DNA of 24,738 nt from Lachnospiraceae bacterium (lineage in GTDB: Bacteria > Bacillota_A > Clostridia > Lachnospirales > Lachnospiraceae): the NCBI GenBank assembly GCA_018365895.1, contig JAGZJD010000036.1:1-24738 (forward strand), in the 5' to 3' direction. Under the pieces are notes generated by a model. It saw only the letters and a program-made list of their open reading frames with translations. It did no database searches and was not told the origin of the DNA. Positions within the stretch are counted from its first letter, which is position 1; the number at the start of each line of letters is the position of its first letter. Position numbers and translations under genes: made by a program. Below, piece after piece: positions 16,957 to 24,705 of this stretch.

Positions 16957-16970
16957 GAGGTGAGTGCTAA
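16944..16970 (-). promoter_or_regulatory. CIRCE element (HrcA operator) of clpB
   Basis: Read on the minus strand: TTAGCACTC (perfect left arm), nine-base spacer, CATTGCTAA (7 of 9 matches to GAGTGCTAA). The form arm-N9-arm and the sequence match the CIRCE consensus that HrcA binds. It covers the clpB -35, the expected place for a repressor. It lies two bases downstream of the rarA stop. Confidence 0.85.
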
Positions 16971-16972
16971 TT

Positions 16973-18313
16973 TTATTTTTTTTCTTCCTCCTCATATCCT
17001 CTGACACCAATCTGACGAAATCTGTCACGAATCACTTTCTCATATCCTAGTTCGCCCGGAATATAAAAGTGTTCTCCCTTCACTTCATCCGGCAGATACT
17101 GCTGTTCTACATAGTGATTTGGATAATCGTGTGCATATTTGTAACCAATTCCATGTCCCAGATTCTCATGTCCCCGATAATGTGCATCCTGCAGATGCAC
17201 CGGAACAGTTGTTTTATGCTGTTTTACGCAATCCATTGCCGCCGCAATGGCATTCACCGCTGCATTGCTCTTCGGAGCACATGCCACATAACTCGCCGCC
17301 TGAGACAAAATAATCTGTGATTCCGGCATTCCAATCCGCTCTACTGCCTGTGCAGCTGATATTGCCACTGTCAGCGCCATTGGATCTGCATTGCCCACAT
17401 CTTCCGATGCACAGATCATGATCCTTCTCGCTATAAACTTCACATCTTCGCCTGCATAAAGCATCTTCGCCAGATAGAACACAGCCGCATCCGGATCAGA
17501 GCCTCTCATACTTTTGATAAATGCAGATACTGTATCATAATGGTTGTCTCCATTTTTATCGTAACGCACAACTCTTCTTTGCACACACTCAGATAAAACT
17601 TCCAATGTAATATGAATCTTATCATCACTGCTTCTATCCGTCGTTAGTACCGCAAGCTCGACTGCATTTAAAGCCATACGAGCATCCCCACCTACAATAT
17701 CTGCCAGAAATTCCTCTGCCTCTTCATCAATCTCCGCTCGGTAACTTCCCATGCCTTTTTCCTTATCATATACAGCGCGGTGGATCAGCTTTTTAATATC
17801 TTCTCCAGAAAGTGCGTGAAGTTCGAAAATATTTGATCGGGAGATTAACGCACTGTTTACTTCAAAATAAGGATTCTCCGTCGTTGCACCAATCAAAATA
17901 ATCGTTCCATCTTCTACAAAGGGAAGCAAATAATCCTGCTGACCTTTATTAAAACGATGAATCTCATCTACAAACAGAATGGTCTTGCGCTGATACATTC
18001 CCCGAATACTCTGCGCCGCTTTTACGACCTCCTCCATATCTTTCTTTCCTGCCACAGTTGCATTGATCTGTTTAAATTCTGCACTTGTCGTATTGGCAAT
18101 TACTTTTGCAAGGGTTGTCTTTCCTGTCCCCGGAGGCCCATAAAAAATAATAGAGCTCAATTTATCTGCCTTAATTGCCCGATAAAGCAGTTTTCCCTTC
18201 CCGATAATATGTTGTTGTCCTACTACTTCTTCGAGTGTTGTTGGACGAAGCCGCGATGCAAGCGGCGATTCCTTTTCCTTTGTATTTTCCCTTACATAAT
18301 CAAATAAATCCAT
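16973..18313 (-). CDS. rarA: Replication-associated recombination protein RarA (MgsA)
   Basis: AAA+ ATPase of the clamp-loader clade that acts at blocked forks, with SSB as a partner in other bacteria. 446 residues. RLRPTTLEEVVGQQHIIG opens the AAA core, Walker A GPPGTGKTTLAK (59-70), Walker B ILFVDEIHRFNKGQQD, sensor GATTENPYFEVN, then a conserved C-terminal tetramerisation domain (RGSDPDAAVFYLAKML, GHENLGHGIGYKYAHDYP), the region that defines RarA/WRNIP1. It starts two bases after the tcdA stop with an AGAGGGA ribosome site, so the two are cotranscribed. No terminator is seen before the clpB promoter, so readthrough into clpB is possible. Confidence 0.95.
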   Translation of the reverse strand: MDLFDYVRENTKEKESPLASRLRPTTLEEVVGQQHIIGKGKLLYRAIKADKLSSIIFYGPPGTGKTTLAKVIANTTSAEFKQINATVAGKKDMEEVVKAAQSIRGMYQRKTILFVDEIHRFNKGQQDYLLPFVEDGTIILIGATTENPYFEVNSALISRSNIFELHALSGEDIKKLIHRAVYDKEKGMGSYRAEIDEEAEEFLADIVGGDARMALNAVELAVLTTDRSSDDKIHITLEVLSECVQRRVVRYDKNGDNHYDTVSAFIKSMRGSDPDAAVFYLAKMLYAGEDVKFIARRIMICASEDVGNADPMALTVAISAAQAVERIGMPESQIILSQAASYVACAPKSNAAVNAIAAAMDCVKQHKTTVPVHLQDAHYRGHENLGHGIGYKYAHDYPNHYVEQQYLPDEVKGEHFYIPGELGYEKVIRDRFRQIGVRGYEEEEKK

Positions 18314-18315
18314 CT

Positions 18316-19041
18316 TTATCCCTCTTCTATTCCTGCCAGCCGTCTAATTACCTCTCCTGCCAGAAGAAGTCCTGCAACTGGCGGCACAAATGAAACACTC
18401 CCCGGCAAAGCCCTTCTCATTCCGGCATTTTCTCCGGTACTCTTACCCTGTATGTTAATTGGCGCTTCTTTTGAATATACAACTTGCAAATGTCGAATTC
18501 CTCTGATTTTTAGTTCTCTTCTCATTACTTTGCAGAGAGGACAAACACTTGTCTTGCTGATATCAGTAATTTCAAAAAGTTCCGGATGCACTTTATTTCC
18601 AGTTCCCATACTGCTGATGATCTTAATGTTACGAGCTTGTGCAAATTCTGCCAATGCCAGCTTTGCCGTGACCGTATCAATCGCATCAATGATATAATCT
18701 ACCGGTCGGTCAAATACCTGTTCCAGATTTTCCGGAAGCACAAACAATTCATGCGTAAACACTTCCGTTTCTGGAGAAATGTCTTTAATTCTCTCTTTCA
18801 TAACTTCTGTCTTATATTTTCCAACAGTGCTATGATATGCAATGGACTGACGATTAATATTTGTCAGCGAAACCCTGTCATTATCTACAAGAATCAGCGT
18901 TCCGACTCCACCTCTTGCCAAAGCTTCAATACAATGAGAGCCTACTCCTCCAACACCAAATACAATTACCGCAGCTTCTTTCAGGCGTCTCATTCCTTCT
19001 TGTCCGAGCAACAATTCTGCTCTGGAAAATTCATTTATCAT
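18316..19041 (-). CDS. tcdA: tRNA ct6A37 dehydratase TcdA (ThiF/E1 family)
   Basis: Makes the cyclic form of N6-threonylcarbamoyladenosine at tRNA position 37 using ATP. 241 residues from the chosen ATG. Typical opening EFSRAELLLGQEGMRRL, nucleotide motif GVGGVGSHCIEALARGG (29-45), VDNDRVSLTNINRQ, IDAIDTVTAKLALA and a cysteine pair in SVCPLCKVMRRELKIRGI. ATG at 19041 has GGAGAG close upstream; an in-frame ATG four codons earlier lacks a good ribosome site. It sits 28 bp after the deacetylase gene and next to rarA, a pairing that makes no obvious pathway sense but is probably one transcript. Confidence 0.92.
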   Translation of the reverse strand: MINEFSRAELLLGQEGMRRLKEAAVIVFGVGGVGSHCIEALARGGVGTLILVDNDRVSLTNINRQSIAYHSTVGKYKTEVMKERIKDISPETEVFTHELFVLPENLEQVFDRPVDYIIDAIDTVTAKLALAEFAQARNIKIISSMGTGNKVHPELFEITDISKTSVCPLCKVMRRELKIRGIRHLQVVYSKEAPINIQGKSTGENAGMRRALPGSVSFVPPVAGLLLAGEVIRRLAGIEEG

Positions 19042-19069
19042 ATGTCTCTCCATTTATCTTTCTATTTTG

Positions 19070-19831
19070 CTATTCAAAAATGAATTGATCCGGAAGCACA
19101 AAGTCAAATCCTTCTGCCTGCAAATGATCGATGATCTGAAACGCAGCTTCCACAGAACTTTGATAGCAATCATGCAATAAAATGATAGCACCATCCTTTG
19201 CCTTCGTCACTACTTTATTGACAATTTCATCTACATTTTTTGTATTCCAATCCAAGGGATCAATATTCCATAAAACAGGAATCTCATTCAATTTTTCCTC
19301 CAAATCTTTTTTTCGAATTCCAAACGGAGGACGTATGAATTGTGGAACTTCTCCTGTTACACTTGAAATTGCCTCATTCGTCATAGCAATTTCCTTCATG
19401 GCAGTCTCTTCCGGAATTTTTTCAAGATCCACATGATGAAATGTATGATTTCCGATCAGATGCCCTTCCTCGTATTCTCTTTTGACAATTTCCGGATAAG
19501 CCGCTGCATTTTCCCCAATTAAAAAAAATGCAGCTTTCACCTCTCTCTCTTTCAATCCATCGAGAAGCTGTTCCGTATGCCTTGGATGCGGACCATCATC
19601 AAACGTAATTGCAATTTTGGGTTTTTCTCCCAGAATTTCATTCTCATCCATCTTTTCTGTTTTCATCAGATCCCACTCAAGGCAGGTTGAAACCATTTTT
19701 ACTTCGTCCTTATCCTCTTTACCCGTGTCCTTCTGTTCAATATGCGGAAAAAGAAAACAAAACAAAAGGAACATTAACTTTCCTACTATTAATATCTTTC
19801 TTTTGACGTACACATTTTTCTTTTCTTTCAT
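19070..19831 (-). CDS. Membrane-anchored polysaccharide deacetylase (NodB/CE4)
   Basis: Metal-dependent deacetylase probably acting on peptidoglycan or another surface glycan. From ATG 19831 it has 253 residues: a short basic start, one hydrophobic signal/anchor segment (KILIVGKLMFLLFCFLF), a linker rich in Lys/Glu, then the CE4 domain with all five motifs: TFDDGPHP, NHTFHH (metal His pair), RPPFG, DPLDWN and LLHD. The catalytic residues are complete. The start at 19831 has CGGAG eight bases upstream and gives a normal signal segment; an ATG at 19924 would add 31 residues but has no ribosome site. Substrate (chitin-like, GlcNAc or MurNAc) is not predictable here. First gene before tcdA and rarA on this strand. 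Confidence 0.88.
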   Translation of the reverse strand: MKEKKNVYVKRKILIVGKLMFLLFCFLFPHIEQKDTGKEDKDEVKMVSTCLEWDLMKTEKMDENEILGEKPKIAITFDDGPHPRHTEQLLDGLKEREVKAAFFLIGENAAAYPEIVKREYEEGHLIGNHTFHHVDLEKIPEETAMKEIAMTNEAISSVTGEVPQFIRPPFGIRKKDLEEKLNEIPVLWNIDPLDWNTKNVDEIVNKVVTKAKDGAIILLHDCYQSSVEAAFQIIDHLQAEGFDFVLPDQFIFE

Positions 19832-19976
19832 TTCTACTACTCCGGACGCCATATCTCTATATGTTATGTATTCCTCTTCTTCTTTATGAAATATTCTGCA
19901 AACTTTTAAACACAATTCCTTCATAATATAATGCTAAAATTTGCTAAATTTTTATCAAAATAGTTGCTTATTTTAT

Positions 19977-20018
19977 TATAATTATGCTATTATAATAAAT
20001 TGGTATTTTGAAAGGAGG
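19977..20018 (+). promoter_or_regulatory. Promoter region and ribosome site of the MATE gene
   Basis: Two TATAAT boxes (19977-19982 and 19991-19996) lie in a very AT-rich 193-bp gap shared with the divergent deacetylase gene. TTGCTT at 19964-19969 is a possible -35 but its spacing to the second box (21 bp) is too long. A full AAAGGAGG at 20011-20018 fixes the start at 20025. I see no convincing promoter for the minus-strand gene in this gap. Confidence 0.45.
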
Positions 20019-20024
20019 AAAATC

Positions 20025-21386
20025 ATGTCAGAACAAAAACAACAAAACAAAATGGGTGTTATGCCAATTCCAAAGCTATTGATCACCATGTCTCTTCCAA
20101 TGATTTTATCTATGCTCGTTCAGGCATTATATAATGTTGTGGACAGTATTTTCGTTGCAAAATTAAATGAAGCCGCCCTTACAGCAGTATCACTTGCCTT
20201 TCCTGTTCAGAACTTGATGATTGCAATTGCTGTCGGAACCGGAGTCGGAATCAATGCGTTACTATCCAGATATCTTGGTGAACATCGCTTTGACAGCGCC
20301 AATGATGTTGCCAGAAATGGCATCTTTATTTCTATTATTACTGGTCTTATATTCACGATTGTCGGCGTTTCCGGAGCTGGTGTCTTCTTCCGTGCTCAGA
20401 CATCCGATCCTGATATCATCAGCTACGGCACCCAGTATATGCAGATTGTAACATTTTTTGCAATTGCTATTTTCATGCAGATTACCGGTGAACGCCTTAT
20501 GCAGTCTACCGGAAAAACATTCTACAATATGATAACTCAAGGGCTTGGAGCTATTATCAATATCATTTTAGATCCAATCCTCATCTTCGGGCTTTTCGGT
20601 CTTCCACGTCTGGAAGTAGCCGGAGCTGCTATTGCAACTATTATTGGTCAAATAGTCGCTGTTTCTCTATCACTTTATTTGAACTGTAAGAAAAACACGG
20701 AAATCAATATTAATATGCGGCATTTCCGCCCATGTGGAAAGACAATTAAAGCAATCTATGAAATCGGTGTGCCTTCTATTATTATGCAATCCATTGGATC
20801 TTTTATGACATTCGGAATGAACAACATTCTTTTAATGTTTTCTTCTACCGCAGCAGCCGTGTTTGGCGTTTACTTTAAATTGCAAAGTTTCGTATTCATG
20901 CCAATCTTCGGGCTAAATAATGGTCTGATCCCAATTATCGCTTACAACTACGGCGCAAAGGAACCTAAAAGAATCACTCATGTCATCCGGCTAAGCATCT
21001 ACATCGCAACCGGCATTATGCTCGTTGGATTCGTTCTTTTCCAGACGATCCCGGCAACCTTCATGGCAATGTTCGATGCTTCAGATCATATGATGGAAAT
21101 CGGTGTTCCGGCGCTTCGGATCATCAGTCTCAGCTTCTTATTTGCCGGTTATTCCATTATCTGCAGTTCGGTCTACCAGGCGCTTGGCAACGGTGTCTAC
21201 AGCCTCATTGTGTCTGCTGCCAGACAGCTCTTCATTATCCTTCCTGCTGCATATATTTTCGGTAAACTTTTTGGTTTACAAATAGTTTGGTGGGCCTTCC
21301 CTCTGGCAGAAATCATTTCCGTGATTCTATGTACAATCTTATTAAGAAAGATTTATTTACATACAGTAAAACCACTAATGGAATAA
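20025..21386 (+). CDS. MATE-family multidrug/cation antiporter
   Basis: A 453-residue integral membrane exporter of the MATE family, which expels drugs or metabolites in exchange for Na+ or H+. It opens with MPIPKLLITMSLPMILSM, has about 12 hydrophobic segments spread evenly, the family-type VDSIFVAKLNEAALTAVS in the first helix pair, NIILDPILIFG in the middle (the conserved N-x-x-x-D-P element) and GLNNGLIPIIAYNYGA in the second half. ATG at 20025 is fixed by the AAAGGAGG six bases upstream; a TTG further up has no such site. Substrate cannot be told. It stands alone on the plus strand and ends at a strong hairpin. Confidence 0.93.
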   Translation: MSEQKQQNKMGVMPIPKLLITMSLPMILSMLVQALYNVVDSIFVAKLNEAALTAVSLAFPVQNLMIAIAVGTGVGINALLSRYLGEHRFDSANDVARNGIFISIITGLIFTIVGVSGAGVFFRAQTSDPDIISYGTQYMQIVTFFAIAIFMQITGERLMQSTGKTFYNMITQGLGAIINIILDPILIFGLFGLPRLEVAGAAIATIIGQIVAVSLSLYLNCKKNTEININMRHFRPCGKTIKAIYEIGVPSIIMQSIGSFMTFGMNNILLMFSSTAAAVFGVYFKLQSFVFMPIFGLNNGLIPIIAYNYGAKEPKRITHVIRLSIYIATGIMLVGFVLFQTIPATFMAMFDASDHMMEIGVPALRIISLSFLFAGYSIICSSVYQALGNGVYSLIVSAARQLFIILPAAYIFGKLFGLQIVWWAFPLAEIISVILCTILLRKIYLHTVKPLME

Positions 21387-21425
21387 AAACAAAAAATTAT
21401 TTCAACACACCTACAGTTAAATCTC

Positions 21426-21482
21426 AAAAGCCAGATAACACTGTCATCATGCAGTATGACGTCTGTTACCTGGCTTTTATTA
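21426..21482. terminator. Bidirectional intrinsic terminator between MATE and flavin-reductase genes
   Basis: 15-base arms AAAAGCCAGATAACA (21426-21440) and TGTTACCTGGCTTTT (21464-21478) pair with a single mismatch, and an inner 5-bp stem GTCAT/ATGAC (21443-21447, 21456-21460) stacks inside. The A-run on one side and T-run on the other let it work for both converging genes. Confidence 0.88.
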
Positions 21483-21495
21483 TTATAAAACTCTG

Positions 21496-22095
21496 CTATT
21501 TTATCTTCTTTTTCTGTGTACGTTTTTTTACCGGCTTCTTTACACTGTAGCCAAAGGTTCCAATCTTCTTTCCAAGAGACAGATATTCTCCATGAGAATA
21601 TGCCATCAATCCAGTATCATTTAGACAGAATTTCCCTTTCTCATTCATGTATTCCTCGCTAACCTGAACAGATACTACTTCAGCCAGAAACATATGATGT
21701 GTACCAAGCTCTTTCACTTCAGTTACCTTACATTCAATATTTACCGGACACTCCTCTATAATAGGCGCAAATACAAGCTGATTCGCCTTTCCCTTTGTCA
21801 GGTGTGTTTCTTTCCACTTATTCACATCTCTTCCAGATCGCACACCACAATAATCTGTTGCCTTCGCTAACCGCTCTGTTGTAAGGTTCACTACAAATTC
21901 TCCACTCTCTCGAATCATATGATAAGAATACCGTTCCGGTCTCACAGAGATATACAGCATTGCCGGATCAGAACAAATCGTTCCGGTCCACGCTACTGTG
22001 ATGATATTGGTATTTCCATTTTGATCCCCAACACTTACCATTACCGCCGGAAGCGGATACAACATATTGCCGGGACGCCACGTCTGTTTCTTCAT
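21496..22095 (-). CDS. Flavin reductase-like FMN-binding split-barrel protein
   Basis: A 199-residue protein of the flavin reductase/flavoredoxin family, which binds FMN and often supplies reduced flavin or electrons. Visible: PGNMLYPLPAVMVS at the start, the family-type NIITVAWTGTICSDPAMLYISVRP broken by conserved Ser/Asp, RYSYHMIRESGEFVVNL, CKVTEVKELGTHHMFLAEV and GEYLSLGKKIGTFGYS. The tail is strongly basic (VKKPVKKRTQKKKIK). Start ATG at 22095 is chosen with AGGAG eight bases upstream; a TTG at 22116 and an ATG at 22101 are less well placed. It is 29 bp downstream of the pyrophosphatase gene on the same strand. Electron donor and substrate are unknown. Confidence 0.88.
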   Translation of the reverse strand: MKKQTWRPGNMLYPLPAVMVSVGDQNGNTNIITVAWTGTICSDPAMLYISVRPERYSYHMIRESGEFVVNLTTERLAKATDYCGVRSGRDVNKWKETHLTKGKANQLVFAPIIEECPVNIECKVTEVKELGTHHMFLAEVVSVQVSEEYMNEKGKFCLNDTGLMAYSHGEYLSLGKKIGTFGYSVKKPVKKRTQKKKIK

Positions 22096-22124
22096 TCTCA
22101 TTTCTCCTGTTATCAAATTCTACA

Positions 22125-23774
22125 TTATTGCTGTATCTGGCTCATCAATGCCGGAACAAGCTGTTTCTTACGTGAAACAACTCCTTTCAAAAGGGCTTTC
22201 TCTTCATCTTCCGAAAGATCAAATGCACCAATTACAATTGCTTTCGCACCATGTCCACAACAAAGAAGTTCTGTTGACTCTTCTATAATATTCGTCAACA
22301 TAAAATAAATCATGTCTAATCCGTGTTTCTCACGCAAAGTTTCCAGACACCCGGATACTTTCTCTTTAATCGCATCCAGCTCTTCCTGATTCATAGAATT
22401 AATCTGTCCTACTCCGAAAGTCATTTGATTTACTGCGAATTGCTTAAAGTCCATAAAACAGATTTCTTCTGCCGTCTTGCCCTTCAAATTACTTCCTGCA
22501 TCAAACATATTCATCGCGTGTTCTTCAATATTAATATCCGCAATTTGCGCAAGTAACTCTGCCGTCATCTTATCAAGCGGTGTACATGTCGGAGAGCGGA
22601 ACATTAATGTATCTGAAATAATTGCCGAACAAAGCAGCGCCGCTGTCGTAGAATCAATCTCAACTCCATTTTCCTGATACATTTGATAAATAATTGTAGC
22701 TGTACATCCTACCGGCTGATTTCGAAAAAATACCGGACCGATTGTTTCCAGATTCCCAAGTCTGTGATGATCAATAATTTCAAGAATATCTGCTTCTTCA
22801 ATCCCATCTACTGCCTGTGTCTTTTCATTATGATCCACAAGAATAACTCGCTTCTTGCGAGCTGTCATTAATCTACGTCTGGAAATAAAACCTACAAAAC
22901 GCCCCTTCTTATCTGTCACAGGAAAATCTCTGTATTTTTTCTTTGTCATCACTTCTTTTACTTCGTCCAGCATCTCATTTGTGCGAAATCCCACAATATT
23001 ATCTTTCGTCATAAAATACTTTACCGGAATACTCTGATTAATCAGACGGGCTGCTGTAAATGTATCGTGAGGAGTGCTGATAATTACAATTTCCCGCTCC
23101 TCTGCCATCTTACGAATTGTTTTCGATACCTTTGATCCCTGTGTCACAACAAGACAGCTTGCATCCATTTCAATGGCACAAAGCTGTGTCTCATAGCGAT
23201 TTCCTACGATAACAAGATCATCTTTCTCAATGAAGTCTTCCATAAGATCCGGACTGGCTGCTGCGATAACAACTTTCCCCTTTACAAAATATCCATGCTC
23301 ATTGCCTGTAATCATTTCTCCGTCCAATGTATGATTAATATTGCGGTACTGCGTACGGGCATTCGCCAGGATTCGGCTATCATACACATCCATATACGAT
23401 GTTGCAATATCGCCGATCGTAATCATACCTTCCAAATGCTCATCTCTAGTGATCGGCATTGACTTCATATTGGCTTCTTTCATCATCTTCCATACTTCTT
23501 TGATAGAAAGATTTCCTGGCACTCCCTGTACTCTGTGAATATCCATATCTTTCACCTGAAGATTTACATTTGTCAAGAGCGGCGGAGCTTCCACCTGAAA
23601 CTTCTTCAGCACATAAGAGGTCTCTTCTGAAATCTCACCTGCACGTTTTGCAATATATTCTTCTCCTGTCAGAATTCTCTTCAAATTTGCATATGCAATT
23701 GCAGAACAGATGGAATCTGTATCTGGATTCTTATGCCCTACAACATATACTTTCCCTGATTTATTCATCTCCAT
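22125..23774 (-). CDS. ppaC: Mn-dependent inorganic pyrophosphatase, family II, with CBS and DRTGG domains
   Basis: Hydrolyses pyrophosphate to phosphate in the cytosol, pulling biosynthetic reactions forward. 549 residues, the size of nucleotide-regulated family II enzymes. Order: DHH core start with VVGHKNPDTDSICSA (11-25; metal His/Asp), CBS domain 1 (about 75-130), DRTGG-type domain (about 135-245), CBS domain 2 (about 250-305), then return to the DHH core with ILVDHNE and IIDHHRLGNL, and the DHHA2 domain (SRKKQLVPALM near the end). In characterised relatives the CBS pair binds AMP/ADP (inhibiting) and ATP, and the DRTGG form also binds diadenosine polyphosphates (activating); applied here by inference. 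ATG at 23774 has a GGGGGTG site. It is divergent from the S1 gene. Confidence 0.95.
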   Translation of the reverse strand: MEMNKSGKVYVVGHKNPDTDSICSAIAYANLKRILTGEEYIAKRAGEISEETSYVLKKFQVEAPPLLTNVNLQVKDMDIHRVQGVPGNLSIKEVWKMMKEANMKSMPITRDEHLEGMITIGDIATSYMDVYDSRILANARTQYRNINHTLDGEMITGNEHGYFVKGKVVIAAASPDLMEDFIEKDDLVIVGNRYETQLCAIEMDASCLVVTQGSKVSKTIRKMAEEREIVIISTPHDTFTAARLINQSIPVKYFMTKDNIVGFRTNEMLDEVKEVMTKKKYRDFPVTDKKGRFVGFISRRRLMTARKKRVILVDHNEKTQAVDGIEEADILEIIDHHRLGNLETIGPVFFRNQPVGCTATIIYQMYQENGVEIDSTTAALLCSAIISDTLMFRSPTCTPLDKMTAELLAQIADINIEEHAMNMFDAGSNLKGKTAEEICFMDFKQFAVNQMTFGVGQINSMNQEELDAIKEKVSGCLETLREKHGLDMIYFMLTNIIEESTELLCCGHGAKAIVIGAFDLSEDEEKALLKGVVSRKKQLVPALMSQIQQ

Positions 23775-23836
23775 AATCTTTCACCCCCTGAGTGATATGT
23801 CTAGCGTGCCACGTTTTTCTTCTTTCGTCAACCTTA

Positions 23837-23866
23837 TTTTGAAAATCTTTTGAATCTTTTTCAAAA
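23837..23866. promoter_or_regulatory. Inverted repeat over the S1-gene -35 region
   Basis: Perfect 9-bp arms TTTTGAAAA (23837-23845) and TTTTCAAAA (23858-23866) with a 12-base spacer that contains the -35. It may be an operator in the divergent ppaC/S1 gap; the AT-rich composition means chance is not excluded. Confidence 0.4.
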
Positions 23867-23877
23867 CATGATATAAT
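23850..23877 (+). promoter_or_regulatory. Extended -10 promoter of the S1-domain gene
   Basis: TGATATAAT (23869-23877), an extended -10 with a perfect TATAAT, follows a TTGAAT -35 (23850-23855) at 16 bp. Confidence 0.7.
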
Positions 23878-23886
23878 AAGAAAGAA

Positions 23887-23906
23887 GACACTGTATAAGC
23901 AGTGTT
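23887..23906 (+). promoter_or_regulatory. Leader hairpin of the S1-domain gene
   Basis: ACACTG (23888-23893) pairs with CAGTGT (23900-23905) around a six-base loop TATAAG; an outer G-U pair can extend it. It would lie at the very 5' end of the transcript, 28 bases before the start codon. Possibly an mRNA-stabilising or autoregulatory structure. Confidence 0.4.
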
Positions 23907-23933
23907 TATAAAAGTGAAATGAGGGCAAATTGG

Positions 23934-24608
23934 ATGAATGAAGAGTTATTAACAACAGAAACTATGGCAGATTACGAAGACCATTTTGACGATGCGAATC
24001 CATGGAATCGTGTTCAGAAATACCTTGAAGAGAAGACTGTACTTCCTGTAAAAATCGAAGGAATCGTTAATGGAGGCGCCATCGCAATGGTAGAAGGACT
24101 CCGCGGATTCATTCCTGCTTCTAAACTTTCTTTATCTTACATTGAAGATCTGGAAACTTATCTATTGAAAGATATTGAAGTGCAGGTAATTGATGCAGAT
24201 CAGGCTGAAAACCGTCTTGTTCTCTCTGCCAGAGAACTTTTGAAAGAAAAAGCCAAAAAAGAACGTGAAGAAAAGATTTCCAACATCAAGGTTGGTACTG
24301 TTTTAAAAGGAACTGTTGAATCACTTCAAACTTACGGAGCTTTCATCAGCATCGGTGATGGTCTCTCCGGATTGGTACACATTTCCCAGATCAGCGATAA
24401 GCGTATCAAAACTCCATCCGCTGTTCTTAACGTAGGCGATGAAGTTGATGTAAAAGTCATCGGAATCAAAGATGGCAAAATCAGTCTCAGTATGAAAGCA
24501 CTGATTGAAGAAGCACAGGAAGAAGAAGAAATCCATGTAGAACTTCCAAAATCAGAAGAGATTGGAACAACACTTGGAGATTTATTTAAAAACATAAAAC
24601 TGTCATAA
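23934..24608 (+). CDS. Short two-S1-domain RNA-binding protein
   Basis: A 224-residue protein with a Glu/Asp-rich start, a first S1-like OB fold (about 36-100: VKIEGIVNGGAIAMVEGLRG, FIPASKL, NRLVLSAREL), a Lys/Glu helical linker (102-116) and a second, canonical S1 domain (about 118-188: VGTVLKGTVESLQTYGAFIS, GLSGLVHISQIS, GDEVDVKVIGI, KISLSMKA), then an acidic tail. It resembles two central repeats of ribosomal protein S1 but is far shorter than full S1, so it may bind mRNA or the ribosome rather than replace S1. ATG at 23934 is preferred because GAGGG lies eight bases upstream; the ATG at 23919 has no ribosome site. No own terminator is seen before the insertion-sequence end. Confidence 0.85.
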   Translation: MNEELLTTETMADYEDHFDDANPWNRVQKYLEEKTVLPVKIEGIVNGGAIAMVEGLRGFIPASKLSLSYIEDLETYLLKDIEVQVIDADQAENRLVLSARELLKEKAKKEREEKISNIKVGTVLKGTVESLQTYGAFISIGDGLSGLVHISQISDKRIKTPSAVLNVGDEVDVKVIGIKDGKISLSMKALIEEAQEEEEIHVELPKSEEIGTTLGDLFKNIKLS

Positions 24609-24669
24609 TGATTCAAAAAGGCCGTGAAAAAGCTGTTCTTGAGGTGACCCCAAAAAGTTAGACTTTTAT

Positions 24670-24705
24670 TGCGTAACAGATTTTAATATCTGTTACGCAT
24701 TTTTT
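24670..24705 (+). terminator. Hairpin with T-run inside the IS end
   Basis: 12-bp perfect stem TGCGTAACAGAT (24670-24681) / ATCTGTTACGCA (24688-24699), six-base loop, then six T on the plus strand (24700-24705). It is oriented to stop transcription entering the element from the S1 gene; on the minus strand no T-run follows directly. Confidence 0.85.

Noticed and set aside
16878..16972. CtsR operator upstream of clpB
   Set aside because: No tandem GGTCAAA-type heptads; the repeat present fits CIRCE.
19832..19924. 31-residue upstream extension of the polysaccharide deacetylase
   Set aside because: No ribosome site at 19924, whereas ATG 19831 has one and begins a normal signal/anchor segment. 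Not fully excluded.
19941..20024. 28-residue N-terminal extension of the MATE protein from a TTG
   Set aside because: It runs through the promoter -10 boxes and the AAAGGAGG site that clearly serves ATG 20025.
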